Source: Berghia stephanieae (Eukaryota; Mollusca; Gastropoda; Nudibranchia; Aeolidiidae). From it: a stretch of 64,000 nt of DNA. Below the pieces are notes generated by a model. The model was not told where the DNA came from. It saw only the letters and a program-made list of their open reading frames with translations, and did not search any database. The translations under genes and the position numbers were made by a program. The stretch is taken from positions 86,577,958 to 86,641,957 of the forward strand of contig CM067445.1 of assembly GCA_034508935.3 (NCBI GenBank), in the 5' to 3' direction. Positions 53,390-63,170 of the stretch are shown in pieces. How positions within the stretch are numbered: the first letter of the stretch is position 1; the number at the start of each line of letters is the position of its first letter.

Positions 53390-54719
53390 TTATTATTCAA
53401 ATGAAAAGACATCGCCTTTAAAGATTACATTTGTGTCTTTTATATATAAAATATTTTAGTTTAATTATTATTTTAGTATTTTTACCTCTTTTTAAAAAAA
53501 CAAAAAACAAAAAACAAACCAAAAAAAAACAAAAAAAAAAAAAAAACAAACAAACAAACAAACAAAATACAACTACTTTTTGTCTTTTATTTATTTAATT
53601 ATTATTTTTTTATTATAGTAGTATGCTTGTTTTCTTGTTGTTGTTTTTTTTTTTTTTTTTTTGGTGTATTTTTAGGTAATTGTGATAAATATTCAATATT
53701 TAGTTCAATAGTTATATATAGAACTCTCTTAATACATTTGAGTTATAATAGGATTGATTTTAATATTATTATTGAAATGTTTAAATGTTTGTATCCAAAT
53801 TTATCTAATTACCCTATATGTCTCTTCATAACGCTACATATTTCGACTAAAATAAGTCGTATCTTGTTTCAGAATTTGAGGACACTCAACAACCATCATC
53901 AAAAGCTACCGAAGTCATTGAAATCCTATCGGACAGCGATACAATTGAAATCTCGGATACAGAAGATCAATAAATCCCCAAATGATAAAAGGAGTGAGCT
54001 GACCCATCAATAGTAAGTAGCAATCTTCTCTTATTTCTCTGTAATAATTACTTGTATATATACATGATGACCAAAATCAAAAATTGATGTATTTTTATAT
54101 TTTATTTATAATTTTTTTTGGATCTATCTTAAACTATCTTTGATTTTTCTTTTTGTTTAATTCATTCATTCATTCATTCATTCATTCATTCATTCATTCA
54201 TTCATTCATTCATTCATTCATTCATTTATTCATTCATTCATTCATTCATTCATTTTTTTTGTAAATGTATGTATTTATTTATTTGTTTATTTATTTATTT
54301 ACTTTTACAAATTGTACTATATGTCTTTACTTGTAAGATAAACAGTTCTAGTTTTAAACTAAACCATATGTTATTTTCAGAACCGGAAGAAACCCATCGA
54401 TTATACAAACGAAACCGGAGCCTCCCCAACAGTGGTATATTGACAGCGTGTAAAAAACAAGGACAAGTCAAAATCTGAATGAAGAATTTTTCAAGACTCT
54501 TAAACAGATCGTCTAGTGATTAACAGTGAGATAATATTTTTTCTATAGTTATTTTTTTTTTATTTATTAGTTGTTAGATATGTCTTTCATTTAACTTTAA
54601 AAATTTTTACTTTTTATTCTTTTTTTTTTTTTTTTCCTCCCGTTCTTTTTAAAAAACAAAAACAGAAAAATTGTTATTTGATTTAGTAGAATTGTATATT
54701 TATAGTTAAGTTACCAAGC
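53390..54719. other. Low-complexity spacer inside the Polinton
   Basis: A/T-rich with AAAC and poly-T tracts and a (TTCA)n tetranucleotide run at 54,159-54,253. Apart from the SIM-like stretch, no convincing protein. Confidence 0.6.
53872..53973 (+). other. Short acidic frame with SUMO-interaction-like motifs (Polinton)
   Basis: A 33-codon open stretch reading ATEVIEILSDSDTIEISD: two hydrophobic cores (VIEIL, TIEIS) each followed by Ser/Asp, the pattern of SUMO-interacting motifs. No start codon, so it is a piece of something larger or a remnant. Confidence 0.4.
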
Positions 54720-54875
54720 ATGTACATCTGTGAAATTTGTGGCATTAGTTTTAAATTATTACATAATTTAATTCGTCATAAACAGAAACATGACAATTCT
54801 ATAGTACATACTTGTTCGAAATGTCAAAAGAACTTCTCTAGGAAAGATAGTTTACAAAACCATCAAAAAACGTAA
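54720..54875 (+). CDS. Two C2H2 zinc fingers (N-terminal polymerase region, Polinton)
   Basis: 51 residues from ATG 54,720: CEICGISFKLLHNLIRHKQK and CSKCQKNFSRKDSLQNHQ, two clear C2H2 fingers. In related Polintons such fingers form the start of the polymerase region, so this is probably one part of that gene. Confidence 0.65.
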   Translation: MYICEICGISFKLLHNLIRHKQKHDNSIVHTCSKCQKNFSRKDSLQNHQKT

Positions 54876-54898
54876 AGTGCAGTTCACCAGAAGAAAAA

Positions 54899-55411
54899 TT
54901 GAAAGAAAAGCAGTTTAAAGAACAAAATAAAATACAAGAGAACGAACAGAAGTTAAGAAAACAAGAGCTTAAAAAACAGCAAAGAATTTTTAAGAAACAA
55001 CAGCGTAGAGATAAACAAAAACAAAATCGTCAACAACGACGTGAACAACAGCAACAACAACGTCAACAACAAAAACAAGAACAAAAAGGAAATAAAATAC
55101 AAAAACAGAAACAAAATTCGTCAAGTTTATTGTCTACGAGTTATGTAGAACAAACCGAAGAAAATGAAACTGTATTGCGGTTATTAGAAGAACATCGTGA
55201 ATCTATTAAGACACATTTTTTAGAAGGGATCTTTCAGTCCGTGTACACAATAGAATGGGGCTCTCCCTATATCCTTCAACAACTAAAGGAAATTTTCAAC
55301 AGGCAAAGCGTTAGATTCAAAATCAATTTTAGTCATTCTTTTCTTTTGCAAAATCAAGAAAATTCGGAATATCGTTTTTTCCACGCGTCTATTAATAATA
55401 ACGAGCATTAG
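54899..55411 (+). CDS. Basic coiled-coil segment of the Polinton polymerase region
   Basis: Lys/Gln/Arg-rich repeats (QQRREQQQQQRQQQKQEQ) suggest a long helix or nucleic-acid-binding linker. They are followed by a mixed region (THFLEGIFQSVYTIEWGSPY) that resembles the segment before the OTU-like module in other Polinton polymerases. Part of the broken polymerase region. Confidence 0.55.
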   Translation: MKEKQFKEQNKIQENEQKLRKQELKKQQRIFKKQQRRDKQKQNRQQRREQQQQQRQQQKQEQKGNKIQKQKQNSSSLLSTSYVEQTEENETVLRLLEEHRESIKTHFLEGIFQSVYTIEWGSPYILQQLKEIFNRQSVRFKINFSHSFLLQNQENSEYRFFHASINNNEH

Positions 55412-55482
55412 AAATTCCCAGACTTATTAGTAATTGGAAAGATTTTGAGGAATTTATTGAAAATTTTTGTAATAATGATCAT

Positions 55483-58400
55483 TTGGAATTTGCCCGTCAG
55501 CATAGACCAGATAGTCGTTTCAGGGCTCAGGCTATTTTATCGACCACGTTTTATATCAATAAGATGAAAGAGTTTCCTATTGGTTGTTGTAATGTTAACA
55601 TTCCCGATTCTGTTAAAAATAACAAATACATATATACTCTACAGTACAATTATAACAGGACCAATGATTTTTTCAGCGATAATTTATGCTTCTTCAGATG
55701 CTTATCTTTGGCTCGAGGAAAACGGGTAAATGACTTAGACGACTACACTCTCTCCTTGTTTAGCTTGTATACATCAACATTTCCAACAACATATCCGGGT
55801 ATAAGTATAGGAGAACTAGACAAAATTGAGAAGTTATTTGAAATAAATGTCATTGTTTACAAGTATGATACGGATCATGTTCCCAACCGATATGTAGTCT
55901 TTAGGAGAAGTGCAAACTCTTTTTCTAATACGATGTACGTTTTACTTGTCAATAATCATTTTTGTTATATTAGGGACCTCGAAAGGGCTATTAAGATATT
56001 TGGTTGTTCTCACTGTAGTAAACTCTGGACAAAACATTCGAATTTGTTACGACATGAGAAAGACTGTAAAGGGGATGCAACTAAATCTAGGTACCCGGGT
56101 GGAATTTTTCAACTTCTTCCAACAGATTTAGAGAAATTAGCAGATGCTGGAATTTCTATTGATCCCGATTACGTGTATCCTTTTAGGTGTACATTCGATA
56201 TCGAGTCTTATTTTAATAAAGATAACTTACCCGAACCGAAAGCTCAAGCAAACCGAACAGTGTATCACGCCAGACACTTACCCATGTCTATAGCAATCGC
56301 TTCAAATGTTCCAGGTTATGAACAACCCGTATGTTACATATCCGAAGGTGATCCTCAAAAGTTAGTAAATCGTATGGTAGACTACTTAGAAGAAATTAGC
56401 ATTCACGCTTTCACTATTCTCAGTGAAACAACATTCAAAAACACATACGAGCAATAGGTGATAATCAGAAATTGAAAGCTGTTTTAGATAAATATCTACA
56501 TCAAATGGTTGTAATAGGTTTCAATTCTAAAATGTATGATTTAAACGTTCTTAAAACTTACCTTGTGAAGAAACTAATGAAAACAGAAGATTTCAAAGTA
56601 GTAAGAAAAACAACAGTTTTCTTTGCATTTCGAACGATAAGCTAAAATTTTTAGACGTTTGTAATTATCTGGCCCCCGGATTCAGTTACTCAAATTTTCT
56701 TCAAGCCTATAATGTAACCGAACAGAAATCTTTTTTTCCTTATGAGTACTTTGACAGTCTAGAAAAATTAAAGGAAACGTCACTCCCACCTATATCAGCA
56801 TTTTTCAGCTCGTTAAAAAATTGCACCATCTCTCAAGAAGACTACGCTTACTGTGAGAAAGTATGGGAGGAACAGGGAATGAGTACAATGAAAGACTTTT
56901 TAGTTTTCTACAATATTCGTGACGTAGGACCAATGTTAACGGCTATTGAACGCATGACGCAATTCTATCAAGAGCTAGGTTTAGACATTTTCAAACAAGC
57001 GATATCGATCCCAGGGGTTACGTTAAGATACCTGTTTAAGACCATTCCTAGAAATGTAATCTTTTCATTATTCAACGAAAAGCATAAACATCTTCATCAG
57101 CTTTTAAAGTCCAACATCGTTGGTGGACCGTCGATTATTTTCACACGTTTTGTAGAAAAAGGTAGTACATTGATCAGGGGAGATAAACCCGTGCAATCTT
57201 TAAAAGGTTATGACGCTAATTCCTTGTACTTATACTGCCTTCAGCAAGATATGCCTAGTGGTTTATTTGTCCGACGACGTAAAAGTAATGAGTTTAAATC
57301 TGAGAAAACAGACAAGTTTGGACAGGCAGCGTTCGAATGGCTCGAATGGATGAGTCATATACAAAGGGTGCCTATTCGTCATAAATTCAACGGAAGGGAA
57401 AAAATCTAGGTCATGAAAAACAGGTCAAGGTCGATTGGTATGATGAGACGAATCAAATTGCTTACGAATTTCAAGGTTGCTTCTATCATTCTCATTCCTG
57501 TATTCAGGAAATGACCATGATATGTAATGAAACATTTGAACAAAGAAAACAAAAAACAGCGCAGAAGAATGCGTATATTAGAGATATTTTGGGAATTACT
57601 CTGATAGAAATCTATGAATGCGAATGGAAAAAAAATGAAAAAAGACCCTAGAATATCTGCCTTTTTACGGAAATTACGCCCGCTTAATAATAACTGTTTT
57701 AAGAAAGGGACCCGCATCACAAAAGAATCGATACTGTCCGCGGTTGATAGAGACAAAATTTTCGGTTTTGTTCAGTGTACTATCAGGGTCCCGAAAGACC
57801 TTTATTCTTATTACGCAGACATGCCACCCATCTTTAAAAATACCCTCGTTGCAAGAGAAGATATAGGTGAAACCATGTGTCAATACGCCGTGAAAAATAA
57901 CCTATTAAGACAACCTCGACGAACTCTGATTAGTAGTTACCATGCCGAAAGCATATTGCTGACCACACCGTTGCTCAAATAGTATCTCAATCACGGTCTT
58001 ATTGTAGATGATATTCAAGAAGTGATTGAATATATGCCAAGTGCATGCTTTTCAAATTTTGTGCAAAAGGTTTCAGACGCTAGACGTGAAGGCGATCGTA
58101 ATCCTGAAAATAGCATCTTAGCCGAAACCATGAAATTAATGGGTAACTGGGCTTATGGTAAGACTCTCGAGGCGCTTGATAAACACACGACAGTTTTATA
58201 CGCCGAAGATGAAAATGTTGTATCAAAAACCATTAATAGCCCTTAATTCAGAAAAATGACTCCGTTGACATCGACTTTACATGAAATAGAATCCGCAAAA
58301 CGTACCGTTCTTTGGACGCTCCCCATTCAAATTGGATCATTTGTGTACTCGTACGCAAAACTTAGAATGCTACAGTTTCAATACAATTTCATAGACAGAT

Positions 58401-58954
58401 TTATTCCAAGGGCAGATTATCAACTTTTTGAAATGGATACCGATAGCTTATACGTTGCATTTTCCGACTGTAATATTCAAAGCCTCTTAAAACCGAACTT
58501 GATTGATAAATTTTACAAACAGTATCATACGTGGTTTCCGAGTATTGCTTGTCCTGAACACATTCGAGAGCTAGTTGAAAAACAAAGCAACTTTTCACCA
58601 TATCCTTGTTGTCGCGTACAGCAAAAATATGACAGACGGACACCGGGTCTCTTCAAGCTAGAATTTGAAGGAGACGGGGGTGTGGCTCTTTGTTCGAAGA
58701 CCTATATTTGTTTCGGAGAAGGGAAGTCTAAAACGAGCTGTAAGGGTTTATCAAAGCGATTGAATGAACTCACAAAAGAAAAGTACCTCAAGGTTTTGCA
58801 AACGCAAAAGAGTGGTGTGGGAGAAAATAAGGGTTTTCGTGTACTAGACTCGGACGTATACACATACACACAACAGAGAGCTAGTCTATCCTACTTTTAT
58901 ATAAAGAGAAAGGTTTGTTCAGACGGAATCAGTACAGAGCCTCTTCTGGTGTAA
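55483..58954 (+). pseudogene. Protein-primed DNA polymerase B with OTU-like module (Polinton fossil, broken)
   Basis: Copies the element's DNA. Parts in order: an OTU-like module with DNLCFFRCLSLARG and NNHFCYIRDL near 55,680-55,980; a C2H2 finger CSHCSKLWTKHSNLLRHEKDC-like stretch near 56,010; exonuclease motif CTFDIESYF near 56,190; polymerase motif A region KGYDANSLYLYC near 57,205; motif B KLMGNWAYGKTLE near 58,133; motif C FEMDTDSLYVAF near 58,430; and CSKTYICFGEG near 58,690. The set identifies a Polinton pPolB. The region is broken in several places. Confidence 0.88.
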
Positions 58955-58959
58955 CAACC

Positions 58960-59574
58960 ATGGACCCGCGTTTCAAACATCCTTTTACATGTCTCATCGC
59001 CGGTCCTTCTGGGAGTGGTAAAACTGTATGGGTCACAAAATTTATTGAGCATTTAAATCAGATGATGAGCCCGCAACCTGAAGAAATTATATGGTGTTAT
59101 GGAGAGTGGCAGAGAACTTTTGAAGCGTTACAAGGGATAACTTTTATAGAAGGGATACCAAAATCTTCCTTTTGGGATGGAACCCAACACCGTCTTGTGA
59201 TACTCGATGACTTAATGGCCGAAACTGATGACAGCGTAACTAAACTATTTACAAAAAAATCGCATCACAATAACATTTCAGTGTTTTATCTTGTACAAAA
59301 TCTTTTCTCAAAAAATAAAGAACATCGCACTATCAGCTTGAATGCTCATTATCTCGTAATTTTTAAAAATCCACGTGACCGTTCGCAGATCGTTCAGCTG
59401 GCAAAACAACTGTATCCCGGGAAGACAAATTTTTTACTAGACGCATTTAAGGACGCAACAGACGTACCTCACGGTTATTTGGTGATCGATCTTCGACAGG
59501 ATACACCTGACCATCTTCGTGTAAGAACAGACGTTTTTTCTCCTGAAAAACAAGTTGTTTATATCCAAAAGTAA
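58960..59574 (+). CDS. Genome-packaging ATPase (FtsK/A32-like) of the Polinton
   Basis: 204 residues from ATG 58,960, five bases after the polymerase stop. Walker A GPSGSGKT at residues 15-22; Walker B LVILDDLM at 79-86. The length and motifs match the A32-type ATPase that pumps DNA into capsids. The frame is whole. Its stop overlaps the next start (TAATG). Confidence 0.88.
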   Translation: MDPRFKHPFTCLIAGPSGSGKTVWVTKFIEHLNQMMSPQPEEIIWCYGEWQRTFEALQGITFIEGIPKSSFWDGTQHRLVILDDLMAETDDSVTKLFTKKSHHNNISVFYLVQNLFSKNKEHRTISLNAHYLVIFKNPRDRSQIVQLAKQLYPGKTNFLLDAFKDATDVPHGYLVIDLRQDTPDHLRVRTDVFSPEKQVVYIQK

Positions 59575-59903
59575 TGTCTGCGCGTGTAAAACGTAACGTT
59601 TCAATGTTGAAACTTCTTGGAGAGGCTAAACCCAGAGTAGCAAAAGCAGTTTTAAATGGAGCGTCACCGGATCTAATCAATACGTTATGCGAATGTGCAC
59701 TGAATATATTACGCGGTAATCTTCCGCTCAGTCCAGTACAAAAGAAGCGTTTGATCAGACACAAGAGAAGTTTAAGACTTTTATCAAAAAAAGGCTCTTC
59801 ACCATCTCGACAAAAGAAGCTTTTACAAAAAGGTGGTCTATTAGGTGCCCTTCTTCAACCTGTCTTGGCTACTTTAGGTGGAATACTAGCGGGTGGTTTA
59901 TGA
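59574..59903 (+). CDS. Small basic protein with hydrophobic C-terminal helix (Polinton)
   Basis: 109 residues. Lys/Arg-rich body (KKRLIRHKRSLRLL, RQKKLLQKGG) ending LLGALLQPVLATLGGILAG, a likely amphipathic or membrane-active helix. Similar small proteins are common in animal Polintons and adintoviruses beside the ATPase; an adenovirus pVI/pX-like role is only a guess. Confidence 0.65.
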   Translation: MSARVKRNVSMLKLLGEAKPRVAKAVLNGASPDLINTLCECALNILRGNLPLSPVQKKRLIRHKRSLRLLSKKGSSPSRQKKLLQKGGLLGALLQPVLATLGGILAGGL

Positions 59904-59904
59904 G

Positions 59905-60549
59905 ATGGAGCATGCCAAGAAAATGGTATTGGTGGACCAACGTCTCTTGGACTCAATCCACACCCGAAGAGAATCACCGATAACCGAACCGTCCACAGAA
60001 AAGCTTTGGGATCTTGATCAGCAGATGAAAGATATTCTAACGCGAAAAGATATGAACTCAATCGAAAAAGCAGAGTTGTATCAACAAGTGCTGTGGAAAT
60101 TCTTAAAGCGGAAAGATGAACGATCACATCAGATGGTAACTAAGACCAATCCTCAATCAATAAGAACACATGACCCAACAGAACACGACACTTTAACAAA
60201 AGATATTATTGAGAGCGTACCTATTTCGTTGAGAAAGACAGCGGAGAGATTATTGGATTATCTCAAAAGACACACAGAGCTTGAATGGAACCCGAGAGGG
60301 GAGATTAAATATCGAGGTAATATCATCCCAAATTCAAACGTTCTTGATCTAGTCAATGACGCACTCCGCAAAAGAAAGTCTGTCAACCCTGAAGGATGGG
60401 AATATTTTGCTCGTGCTCTGCAGGAATCCAACGTCCCACGTGATCTCATCGGTCATGCTGACAGGTGGGCGTATATTAGACAACGTCCGTCGAGGAATTT
60501 AGAAACGGTTAAACCGGAGAGAACATCTGCCTGGGTCTCATTCAAATGA
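59905..60549 (+). CDS. Conserved 214-residue Polinton protein of unknown role
   Basis: Starts MEHAKKMVLVDQRLLDSI, a widespread opening in proteins next to Polinton integrases. C-terminal conserved blocks: GEIKYRGNIIPNSNVLDLVN and GWEYFARALQESNVP. I chose ATG 59,905 because it fits that opening and lies just after the previous stop. Its end overlaps the integrase start (ATGA). A structural or DNA-binding role is possible; nothing firm. Confidence 0.7.
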   Translation: MEHAKKMVLVDQRLLDSIHTRRESPITEPSTEKLWDLDQQMKDILTRKDMNSIEKAELYQQVLWKFLKRKDERSHQMVTKTNPQSIRTHDPTEHDTLTKDIIESVPISLRKTAERLLDYLKRHTELEWNPRGEIKYRGNIIPNSNVLDLVNDALRKRKSVNPEGWEYFARALQESNVPRDLIGHADRWAYIRQRPSRNLETVKPERTSAWVSFK

Positions 60550-61604
60550 AAGGAGATAAAACACTACGCGCTCGCTATTACAATCCTAATCAACCGGGAT
60601 CTTATGGCGGTATTAAACCGTTAAAGACTGCTACGAAACTTAAAAAAACTGTCGTCAGCTCTTGGCTTTCTCATCAAGACGCATACACCCTTCATAAACC
60701 CGTTCGTTACAAATTTCCGCGTCGACGGATTATTGTAGGTAGAATAGACCATCAATGGCAGGCTGATCTCATTGATGTTCAACTATTGAAATCGTACAAT
60801 GACGGGTACAGATACATTTTGACGTGTATCGATGTCTTCAGCAAGTTTGCGTGGGCTGTTCCTATAAAAGACAAAACGGGAGAAACGTTAAAAGATGCTT
60901 TCAGGACTATTTTAGAGTCTGGTCGAAGAACAATCCGGCTCCAAACCGACAAAGGCTCCGAATTTGTCAATAAAAGCTTTCAGCAATTTCTGAAGCGGAA
61001 TGGGATTGATTTCTTTACTACTGAGAACGAGGATATTAAAGTGCGGTAGTTGAACGATTCAATAGGACTCTCAAAGAAAAACTGTGGCGTGTGTTTACTC
61101 GTCAGAACTCTCCTCGATTCAAAGACGTTATTACCCAAAGTAGTGAAAAGTTATAATCATTCTTATCATAGGAGTATCAAGTTACGCCCTGTTGACGTAA
61201 CAGAGAAAAATCAAGGGGACGTATGGAACACATTGTATTTGGATGATCGACCTAAAAAGAAAACTAGTGCAAAACTTTTGATCGGCGATCGTGTGAGAAT
61301 AAGTAAAAGTAGGCGACTGTTTAAAAAGGGCTACCTACCCTCTTGGACCGAAGAGTTATTTACAGTGACAAAATCCATTTCAACAACACCTAGAACCTAC
61401 CAAATTACAGACGATCAGAACGAATGCGTGCGCGGAAGCTTCTATAAACAAGAACTGCAAAAAGTTGGTGCAAAAGAAATCTACAGAATTGAGACCGTCT
61501 TGGATAAGCGTAAAAGCGGACAAGAACTTTTGGTGAAGTGGGTCGGTTACGATTCATCATTTAACTCTTGGATACCAAAGTCTTATCTTCGTGTTTACAA
61601 TTAA
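60546..61604 (+). pseudogene. Retrovirus-type integrase with chromo-like tail (Polinton fossil)
   Basis: The DDE-type core shows WQADLIDVQ and IRLQTDKGSEFVN, with YILTCIDVFSKFAW between. The C-terminal region has SH3-like RVRISKSRRLFKKGY and a chromo-like ending ELLVKWVGYDSSFNSWI. This is the arrangement expected for Polinton integrases, which insert the element with 6-bp duplications. Not whole. Confidence 0.85.
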
Positions 61605-61697
61605 TTATCATCCTTGTTGTTGTCTTGTTTTTTTTTTTTCCTGTTTTTTTTGTTTTTGTTTTGTTTTTGTTTTGTTTTGTTTTTTTTTAATTTTCAA

Positions 61698-61943
61698 ATG
61701 GAAGGATCCGAAAGTGAAAGTAATAATTCCAACAGAAATTCATCTTATTGGTCTATGTTTGGGAAACGAGTCCCTAGAGGGGAGATCGTGTTCTTGTGTC
61801 AGATGATGATTGTGTCGATTGTTGTGTCTGTATCATTATATAACTTGACGCGTGACGGAGAAACAGACAGACTATGGGTAGCGCTTCTAAGTAGTTGTCT
61901 CGGTTACGTTCTTCCAAATCCAACACTGAATAAACGAGTTTAA
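61698..61943 (+). CDS. Two-helix membrane protein of the Polinton
   Basis: 81 residues from ATG 61,698: a Ser/Asn-rich head, then two hydrophobic segments (IVFLCQMMIVSIVVSVSLY; LWVALLSSCLGYVLP). Similar small proteins with the LLSSxxGYxLP ending are frequent in Polintons. Possibly a virion membrane or holin-like component; unproven. The stop is two bases from the next start. Confidence 0.65.
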   Translation: MEGSESESNNSNRNSSYWSMFGKRVPRGEIVFLCQMMIVSIVVSVSLYNLTRDGETDRLWVALLSSCLGYVLPNPTLNKRV

Positions 61944-61945
61944 TC

Positions 61946-62701
61946 ATGTCTTATTTAGTCTTACCTTCTAATAGCAGCATGAGCTATTTTCCGAATAATT
62001 CTCCAGGGCATTATTTTACAAAACTACCCAGAGTGTTAGATTTATCGACAGAATACGAAGTCGGTTTATCAGAAATATTATTCAGTAACACGTATAACAA
62101 CATCCTTGAGAATGAAGCATTTTTCGAGTTTAGAGTTACTAACGACAGCGAACAAGATACCGTACTCATCCCATCGGGTTTATACGAGTCACCGGATGAA
62201 CTGGTTAAAACGATGATGACTCATATAAGAAGGAAAATAAAAAAGAAGCACGAGGGTTTCATCAAATTTTATTACGACCGTGCAACTCGCAGAGTAATGA
62301 TAAGGCTATATAAGGAAGGAACTTTTTTGCACTTGAGTTCGACATTGAGCAATCTCTTGAATATTCCAAATCATTATTTATACGGTCCAACGTCTGTGTC
62401 GAGTGAAAGGCCATTACATCTAAACGTCGGATTCGAAGCAGTATACGTATATTGCAACCTCGTTCAACCTAGAATAGTTGGGGATAGCGTCGTACCTCTT
62501 TTGAGATGCGTACCGAGCGGAAATAGAAGCAAAGACATAGTTCATCATATTTTTGAGAAACCTAACTATGTTCCTCTCAGACTATTTAATTTTGACACGG
62601 TTGAAATCCTTTTAACCAACGACAAAGGCGAACCTTTGACATTTGCTTCAGGGAAGTCTATCGTGATACTTCATTTTCGAAAGAAGAGATTTGATTCGTA
62701 A
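61946..62701 (+). CDS. Probable minor capsid (penton-like) protein of the Polinton
   Basis: 251 residues opening SYLVLPSNSSMSYFPNNSPG then YEVGLSEILFSNTYNN, a strongly conserved start in animal Polinton virion proteins. The rest is beta-rich without catalytic motifs. Position just upstream of the core-like and major capsid genes and its size suggest a single jelly-roll penton protein; that assignment is inference. The frame is whole. Confidence 0.7.
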   Translation: MSYLVLPSNSSMSYFPNNSPGHYFTKLPRVLDLSTEYEVGLSEILFSNTYNNILENEAFFEFRVTNDSEQDTVLIPSGLYESPDELVKTMMTHIRRKIKKKHEGFIKFYYDRATRRVMIRLYKEGTFLHLSSTLSNLLNIPNHYLYGPTSVSSERPLHLNVGFEAVYVYCNLVQPRIVGDSVVPLLRCVPSGNRSKDIVHHIFEKPNYVPLRLFNFDTVEILLTNDKGEPLTFASGKSIVILHFRKKRFDS

Positions 62702-62710
62702 ACAGTCGTC

Positions 62711-63165
62711 ATGACAAAAGGGATCGTGTTCAAATCCAATCAAAAAGGTTACGATGATTATTACTGTACTCAAGCAGGACGTGGTCTACCCGTGTTTGTT
62801 GGTGGAAGACATCAAAGAGGTCGAGGGCTTGGGAGTTCTTTGGTGGTATTGCAAGATCTCTATTTCCCATCTTGAAATGGGGCGCTAAAACATTATTAAA
62901 AGAAGGTGCAAAAACCGGTGCCCAAATAGCATCTGACGTCATTTCCGGTCAGAATGTTAAAACAGCTTTAAAACGACGCGCGGGGGAGAGTGGGAAAAGA
63001 TTACTCAACAGAGCCGTGGGTGGTTTGACTTCAACTTCATCGCCGCCGCCGCCGCCGCCACCCGGACGTGTGACTCGGCGTATAAAACGACGACGACCTA
63101 CTCAGACACGACAAAAGACCAGGAAGAGACGTAGGAAGAACGTAGCTCAAGACATTTTTGGTTGA
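62711..63165 (+). pseudogene. Basic core-like virion protein of the Polinton (fossil)
   Basis: Opens MTKGIVFKSNQKGYDDYY, with a Gly-rich GRGLGS stretch and an amphipathic helix (ILKWGAKTLLKEGAKTGA). It ends in a Pro run and an Arg/Lys-rich tail (RRIKRRRPTQTRQKTRKRRR), like adenovirus core or pX/pVII proteins and typical of Polintons. Not whole. Confidence 0.65.
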
Positions 63166-63170
63166 TTATC

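Noticed and set aside
54153-54341. Repeated NSFIHSFIHS protein
   Set aside because: Translation of a (TTCA)n microsatellite inside the Polinton spacer.
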